Shown: positions 60,090-64,000 of the stretch, piece by piece | How positions within the stretch are numbered: the stretch's first letter is position 1 | How the letters are laid out: every line of letters starts with the position of its first letter | The notes under the pieces: model-generated | Seen by the model: the letters and a program-made list of their open reading frames with translations, nothing else | Databases searched by the model: none | What the model was told of the DNA's origin: nothing | NCBI GenBank assembly: GCA_041398245.1 | Contig: JAWKVC010000009.1 | Span: 1 to 64,000, forward strand | DNA: 64,000 nt | DNA from: UBA7672 sp041398245 | Lineage (GTDB): Bacteria; Pseudomonadota; Alphaproteobacteria; Caulobacterales; Hyphomonadaceae | Direction of reading: 5' to 3' | Translations under genes and position numbers: made by a program

Positions 60090-62141
60090 GTGTCGATCAA
60101 CTTCAACCGCCGCCCCACCCTGGCGGCCGGCGCCAGCCTTCTGGCTCTCTGCCTTGGCCTGCCGGGCGCTTACGCCCAGTCCGGCCCCTCCGAGGACCCG
60201 ACGCGCGACGTCGTCGTGATCGTCGGCCAGACGATCGAGGAGACGCTGCCGCAGGAACTGGCCAAGTATGGCTCGGTCGTTGAAACGATGACCTCGGAGG
60301 AGATTCGCGAAGCCGGGTACACCGACGTTCCCAATGCCCTGCAGATGCAGACCCCGGGCGTCTTCGTGGCGCCGCGCGGCGGCCCGTTCAGCTATCTCGA
60401 CATCTCGCTGCAAGGATCGCGCACGCAGGACATGCTGTTCCTGGTGGATGGCGTCCGCATCAACAACCGGCTTTATCCCGGCACGATCACCGACACGCTT
60501 CCCTCCTCCATGGTCGAACGGGTCGAGGTCCTGAAGGGCGGGCAGAGCCTGTTCTACGGAACGAATGCGGCGGCGGGCGTGATCAACGTCGTCACGCGCG
60601 GCTACACGGACGCGTTCGACGGCATGGTCAGCGCCGGCGTGGACAGCAATGACGGCTATCATGTTGACGGCTTCATGCGGGGCAAGCTCGGGCCCGGCAA
60701 CTACGTGGTCTACGCCTCGCAGGACAAGGGCCCCGGCTTCGAGATGTTCGACAACGTCCAGCCGTCATCGACCGACCGCGACCGCGGCTATGACGTTCGC
60801 ACCGTGGGCGGCAAGTATCGCCTCGCCCTGTCCGACACGTTCAGCATTGATGCACGCTATCAGCACAACGACGCCGACCTCGAATACCTGCGCTACAGCC
60901 GGTCGTTCTATGGCGCGAACAAACGCGACGAGGAGGTCGCGAGCCTTGGCGTCGACTGGCAGGCGACCAGCGATCTACAGGTTCTGGTCAAGGGCTACTG
61001 GCACGACTGGGATACGCGCTACACCGATATCCTCAACAGCGTGCTGCCGCCCTACACGCAGACAGTGGACTCCGACAATCTGTTCTGGGGATATGAGGAC
61101 AAGGGCGTCAACGCGCTGGTGAAGTGGTCGCCAGGCGGGCCGTTCGAATATCTCGCTGGTTATGACTACCAGACCTATCAAGCGCTCGACGAAGTCTGGC
61201 GCATCGAACAGACCGAAGAAGAAGTTCAGGCTGTGTTCGCGCAGATCCGTTCGACGGATCAGCTGATCCAGAACGGCAGTTTCGCGGCCGGCGTCCGCTA
61301 CAACGATACGGGTGGCGCAACATCGACCGTGTGGAACCTGTCCGGCCGCTACGACTTCATGCCCGGCCTCTATGCGCAGGGCATTCTCGGCACGTCCTTC
61401 CTGCTGCCGAACGCCGAACAGCTCTTTGTCATCGAGGAGTTCTGGTATCTCGGCAATCCGGATCTCGAACCGGAAGAGAGCGAGAACCTGAACCTGACGC
61501 TGGGCGGCGATTTCAGCGCCGGCCCGGATCTCTCCTGGTCGGCCACCTACTTCCATCGCAACATCAAGAACCTCATTGATGGCGCCAGCTTCGCCGACGC
61601 CGGCATCGATACGTCGATGCCCTATCGCGGCCTCGATATCTCCGGCGCCGCCGGCCAATATGATGGCGTGTTCTTCAACGTTGACGGCGAAGTGCAGGTG
61701 CGCGGCTTTGAACTGTTCGGCGCCGCGGACTTCGGCAATGGCTTCCGCGCCACAGCGAGCTACACCAACGCGAAAACCGAAATGGAGGGCTCCAGCCTCC
61801 AGCTCGCGCGCATTCCGGAGGCCTTCGCCAAACTCGCCGCCGTGTATGACGCCGGCGGATGGGGCGCGCAGGCCAACCTGTTGTGGACTGGCAAGCAGGT
61901 CTCCAACGCCGGCGCCTTCGGCCCGGTCGACTATGGCGACTATGTCGTCATCGACCTAGCCGGTCACATGTTCCTTGACGCCGAGCAGCATCACAAGATC
62001 GGCGTGCGCCTCGAGAATGCGCTGGACGAGGACTACGCGACCCGCGTCGCCGCAGGCGTTGTCGATGGCGGCGGGCCGATCCTGGTCAGCAATCGCGGCG
62101 TGCCCCAGACGCTGCGGGTAACCTATACCTACGACTTCTAG
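60090..62141 (+). CDS. TonB-dependent outer-membrane receptor (683 aa)
   Basis: A receptor with a signal peptide (residues 1-27, ending AYAQ), a TonB-box-like segment DVVVIVGQ near residue 35, and a plug domain (residues 45-170: MTSEEIREAGYTDVPNALQMQTPGVFV, ISLQGSRTQDMLFLVDGVRIN, VERVEVLKGGQSLFYGTNAAAGVINVVT). The barrel ends in aromatic Phe (VTYTYDF). It resembles the BtuB/CirA-like group, so vitamin or iron-complex uptake is likely. It starts with GTG after GGGAGGAC. The PepSY protein follows 60 bases later, a typical pairing in iron uptake. Confidence 0.92.
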   Translation: MSINFNRRPTLAAGASLLALCLGLPGAYAQSGPSEDPTRDVVVIVGQTIEETLPQELAKYGSVVETMTSEEIREAGYTDVPNALQMQTPGVFVAPRGGPFSYLDISLQGSRTQDMLFLVDGVRINNRLYPGTITDTLPSSMVERVEVLKGGQSLFYGTNAAAGVINVVTRGYTDAFDGMVSAGVDSNDGYHVDGFMRGKLGPGNYVVYASQDKGPGFEMFDNVQPSSTDRDRGYDVRTVGGKYRLALSDTFSIDARYQHNDADLEYLRYSRSFYGANKRDEEVASLGVDWQATSDLQVLVKGYWHDWDTRYTDILNSVLPPYTQTVDSDNLFWGYEDKGVNALVKWSPGGPFEYLAGYDYQTYQALDEVWRIEQTEEEVQAVFAQIRSTDQLIQNGSFAAGVRYNDTGGATSTVWNLSGRYDFMPGLYAQGILGTSFLLPNAEQLFVIEEFWYLGNPDLEPEESENLNLTLGGDFSAGPDLSWSATYFHRNIKNLIDGASFADAGIDTSMPYRGLDISGAAGQYDGVFFNVDGEVQVRGFELFGAADFGNGFRATASYTNAKTEMEGSSLQLARIPEAFAKLAAVYDAGGWGAQANLLWTGKQVSNAGAFGPVDYGDYVVIDLAGHMFLDAEQHHKIGVRLENALDEDYATRVAAGVVDGGGPILVSNRGVPQTLRVTYTYDF

Positions 62142-62201
62142 TCATGGGGACGGGCCGCTGCCTCTCTTCCTCCCCGAAGGGGCGGCGGCCCGGATGAGGT
62201 C

Positions 62202-63662
62202 ATGGTCATGAAGGCGCTCATCGTCATTCATCGCTATGTCGGCGTCGTGCTGGGCGTGATCATGACGCTGTGGTGCGCCTCCGGCTTCGTGATGATGTAT
62301 CAGGGGTATCCGGAAACGACGCTGGCGGAGCGCCGGGCCGGTCTGGCTCCGCTGGACCTGACGCAGTGCTGTGCGAATGTTCCCCTTCCCGACGATGCGT
62401 CCGCCAATGGCCTGCGCATCGAGATGTTGAATGGCGCGCCCGTCATCCGCATGCCGGGTCCGGACGGCGGCCTGGCGTTCGACGCGCGTTCCGGGCAGAC
62501 GATCGGGGTGCTTGATGAAGCCGGCGTGCGTTCCGTCGCGAATGAATTCGCCAAGGGCAACGGGATTGCCGGCGAGATAGCAAAACTGGAGCAGATCCGC
62601 GCGGACCAGTGGGTCGTGTCGGGCGCGCGGCAGCAACCGCTGTGGCGCGCTGCATTCGATGATCCGGGCGCCACACTGGTCTATGTCAACGCCACATCGG
62701 GTCAGGTGGTGCAGGACGCCAATGCGCACGAGCGGGTCTGGAACTGGCTCGGCGCCATCCCGCACTGGCTCTATCCGCAGATCCTGCGCGAGAACCAGCA
62801 GCTCTGGTCGCAGGCCGTCATCTGGCTGTCGGCGATCGGCTGCTTCCTCGTCATCACAGGCATGGTGATCGGTTTCATCCGCCTGCGGGGCAAGTCCGGC
62901 AGATGGTGGCCCTACCGCAACCGCCCGATGTGGATGTGGCACCACGTGTTCGGAACCTTCGCAGGCGTTCTGGTCCTGACCTGGACCTTCTCCGGCCTGC
63001 TGACCATGCAACCCTGGGGTTTGTTCGAGAAGGAACCGCCGGTTGCGCGCAGCGACATCAGCGGAAGCATGACATGGGGCGGCGCCCGCGCGGTGATTGA
63101 ACGGGCGGCGCAGGAACCATCCCTGGCCGGCGCAGTCGCGATGCGCGCCGCGCCTTTCATGGGGCGGCCCTATCTTGTAGCGACAATGCCCGACGGCTCC
63201 GAGGTGCGCGTCGGCGCCGAGGGCTTTGCGCCACTGAACGAACAGGAAATTGTATCCGGCCTGACGGCAAGCGGCGGGCTACTGGCCGTAGGCAAGCTCG
63301 ACCTCCTGACGGAAGAAGACGACTACCATTACGGCCACAAGCGCGAGGTTGCGCTGCCTGTCTGGCGCGTGACCCTTAGCGATCCGGATGAGACGCGCGT
63401 CTACATTAACGCAACGACAGGCGACGCCCGCATCGTTGGCGCGACGGCAAAAAGTTATCGCTGGCTGGAAAGCGGCCTGCACAGCCTCGACTTCTCGTTC
63501 CTCCGCGCGCGCCCTTTGTGGGACGTCGTCACGCTCGTGCTGATGGCGCTTGTCACCATCGCCTGCGCGACCGGCGCGTGGATGTCGTTCACGCGCATCG
63601 GCCAGGACGTCTCACGCCTCAGGGCGTTCTTCCAGCGCAGGAAATCCGGACCCATGGCTTAG
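62202..63662 (+). CDS. PepSY-domain transmembrane protein
   Basis: A 486-residue inner-membrane protein of the PepSY_TM family. It has four predicted transmembrane helices (near residues 6-28, 200-225, 250-275 and 440-465) and periplasmic PepSY-like regions (VYVNATSGQVVQDANAHERVWNWLG and VYINATTGDARIVGATAKSYRWLESGLHSLDFSF). Related proteins act with TonB receptors, possibly as ferric reductases. An ATG two codons downstream (62208) is an alternative start. Confidence 0.88.
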   Translation: MVMKALIVIHRYVGVVLGVIMTLWCASGFVMMYQGYPETTLAERRAGLAPLDLTQCCANVPLPDDASANGLRIEMLNGAPVIRMPGPDGGLAFDARSGQTIGVLDEAGVRSVANEFAKGNGIAGEIAKLEQIRADQWVVSGARQQPLWRAAFDDPGATLVYVNATSGQVVQDANAHERVWNWLGAIPHWLYPQILRENQQLWSQAVIWLSAIGCFLVITGMVIGFIRLRGKSGRWWPYRNRPMWMWHHVFGTFAGVLVLTWTFSGLLTMQPWGLFEKEPPVARSDISGSMTWGGARAVIERAAQEPSLAGAVAMRAAPFMGRPYLVATMPDGSEVRVGAEGFAPLNEQEIVSGLTASGGLLAVGKLDLLTEEDDYHYGHKREVALPVWRVTLSDPDETRVYINATTGDARIVGATAKSYRWLESGLHSLDFSFLRARPLWDVVTLVLMALVTIACATGAWMSFTRIGQDVSRLRAFFQRRKSGPMA

Positions 63663-63702
63663 CCCTCGCTCTCCTCCTCCTGTAGGGATGGCCATGCAAA
63701 CT

Positions 63703-63738
63703 GCCGCCGCGGATTTTCATCCGCGGCGGCTTCTTGTT
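63703..63738 (+). terminator. terminator between the PepSY gene and hslO
   Basis: A 12-bp perfect stem GCCGCCGCGGAT/ATCCGCGGCGGC with a 4-base loop followed by TTCTTGTT. It serves the PepSY gene and possibly hslO on the other strand, which ends 16 bases away. Confidence 0.8.
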
Positions 63739-63753
63739 GGCTGTGATGCCTGG

Positions 63754-64000
63754 CTAGAGGCCGTCCACGTCGAAGCGGTAAACGCGGCCACAGAACTGGC
63801 AGTCCGCCGTGATCGCGCCATCGGCGTCGGCGAGCGACTTGATCTCGCCGCGGTCCATCTGGGCAATGGTGGCCAGCAGCTTCTCTTCGGAACAGGTGCA
63901 CTTGTCCGAAAGCGGCCTGGGCGCTTCCAGCCGCACGCCGGACTCGTGGAACAGGCGGAACAGCAGCGTGCCGGACGACAGATCCGGATCGACCAGTTCG
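63754..64000 (-). CDS. hslO: Hsp33 redox chaperone, C-terminal part only
   Basis: The visible 81 codons are the C-terminal end of Hsp33, with the zinc-binding redox switch: CTCSEEK (CxC) and CQFCG (CxxC), followed by YRFDVDGL. Under oxidative stress the cysteines form disulphides and release zinc to activate the holdase. The N-terminal part lies beyond the right edge of the window, so this is partial, not truncated. Confidence 0.93.
   Translation of the reverse strand, partial: ELVDPDLSSGTLLFRLFHESGVRLEAPRPLSDKCTCSEEKLLATIAQMDRGEIKSLADADGAITADCQFCGRVYRFDVDGL

Overview
The window is high-GC, gene-dense chromosomal DNA from an alphaproteobacterium. The best fit is the Caulobacterales/Hyphomonadaceae side of the class. 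The evidence is the order rpmB / DUF3108 gene / Suv3-like helicase / S4 protein / fdxA / carD / rpoH, the bolA–J-domain pair near cobS, an Entner-Doudoroff set (zwf-pgl, edd-eda), a cyanide-insensitive bd oxidase operon with a DUF2474 peptide, and curlin-type proteins with a CsgH-like partner. This placement is inferred from gene content only. I see no phage, plasmid or CRISPR module and no complete insertion sequence.

Layout. 0-8.5 kb: partial FAD monooxygenase, small lipoprotein, kinase, dienelactone hydrolase, GNAT, cobS, then a VOC protein and a TonB receptor that sit between cobS and the divergent J-domain/bolA pair. 8.6-14.6 kb: a LuxR-type solo regulator with a possible downstream small RNA, aroB-aroK, two unknown proteins and xerD. 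14.6-18.3 kb: amidohydrolase, a palindrome-rich non-coding stretch, rpmB, DUF3108. 18.3-23.8 kb: helicase, S4 protein, fdxA, carD, rpoH. 23.8-24.5 kb: a non-coding block with a large predicted hairpin and an array of five tRNA-like genes, three of which carry leucine anticodons on short-variable-arm (class I) bodies. 24.5-39 kb: Tat-type nuclease lipoprotein, tRNA-Arg, SET protein, YjhX-like protein, a BlaI/BlaR1-like/TonB operon, methyltransferases, a membrane-anchored HTH protein behind a perfect palindrome, ettA and small envelope lipoproteins, msrC, MarR. 39-49.3 kb: an AT-rich relic beside tRNA-Gly, zwf-pgl, a curli mini-cluster, kynA-kynureninase-like pair, hydrolase, edd-eda. 49.3-64 kb: beta-lactamase-fold lipoprotein, XRE/SDR pair, dCTP deaminase, GST, cydAB-DUF2474, metZ, YceI, apaG, TonB receptor plus PepSY protein, partial hslO.

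How the genes work together. zwf, pgl, edd and eda make up the whole route from glucose-6-phosphate to pyruvate and glyceraldehyde-3-phosphate. aroB/aroK belong to aromatic amino acid synthesis and kynA plus the kynureninase-like gene to tryptophan breakdown. The bd-type oxidase gives a low-oxygen or cyanide-resistant respiratory branch. Two TonB receptors, a TonB protein and a PepSY membrane protein point to regulated uptake of metal complexes or other large ligands.

Quality note. At least seven single- or double-base losses disrupt kynA, the adjacent hydrolase and the start of edd within 45.3-46.9 kb, and one more affects the start of aroK. Clustering in otherwise well-conserved genes suggests sequence error at least as strongly as gene decay. 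The most unusual biology is the tRNA array; next are the LuxR-linked small RNA candidate, the BlaI-BlaR1-TonB operon and the palindrome plus membrane-HTH gene at 33.1 kb.
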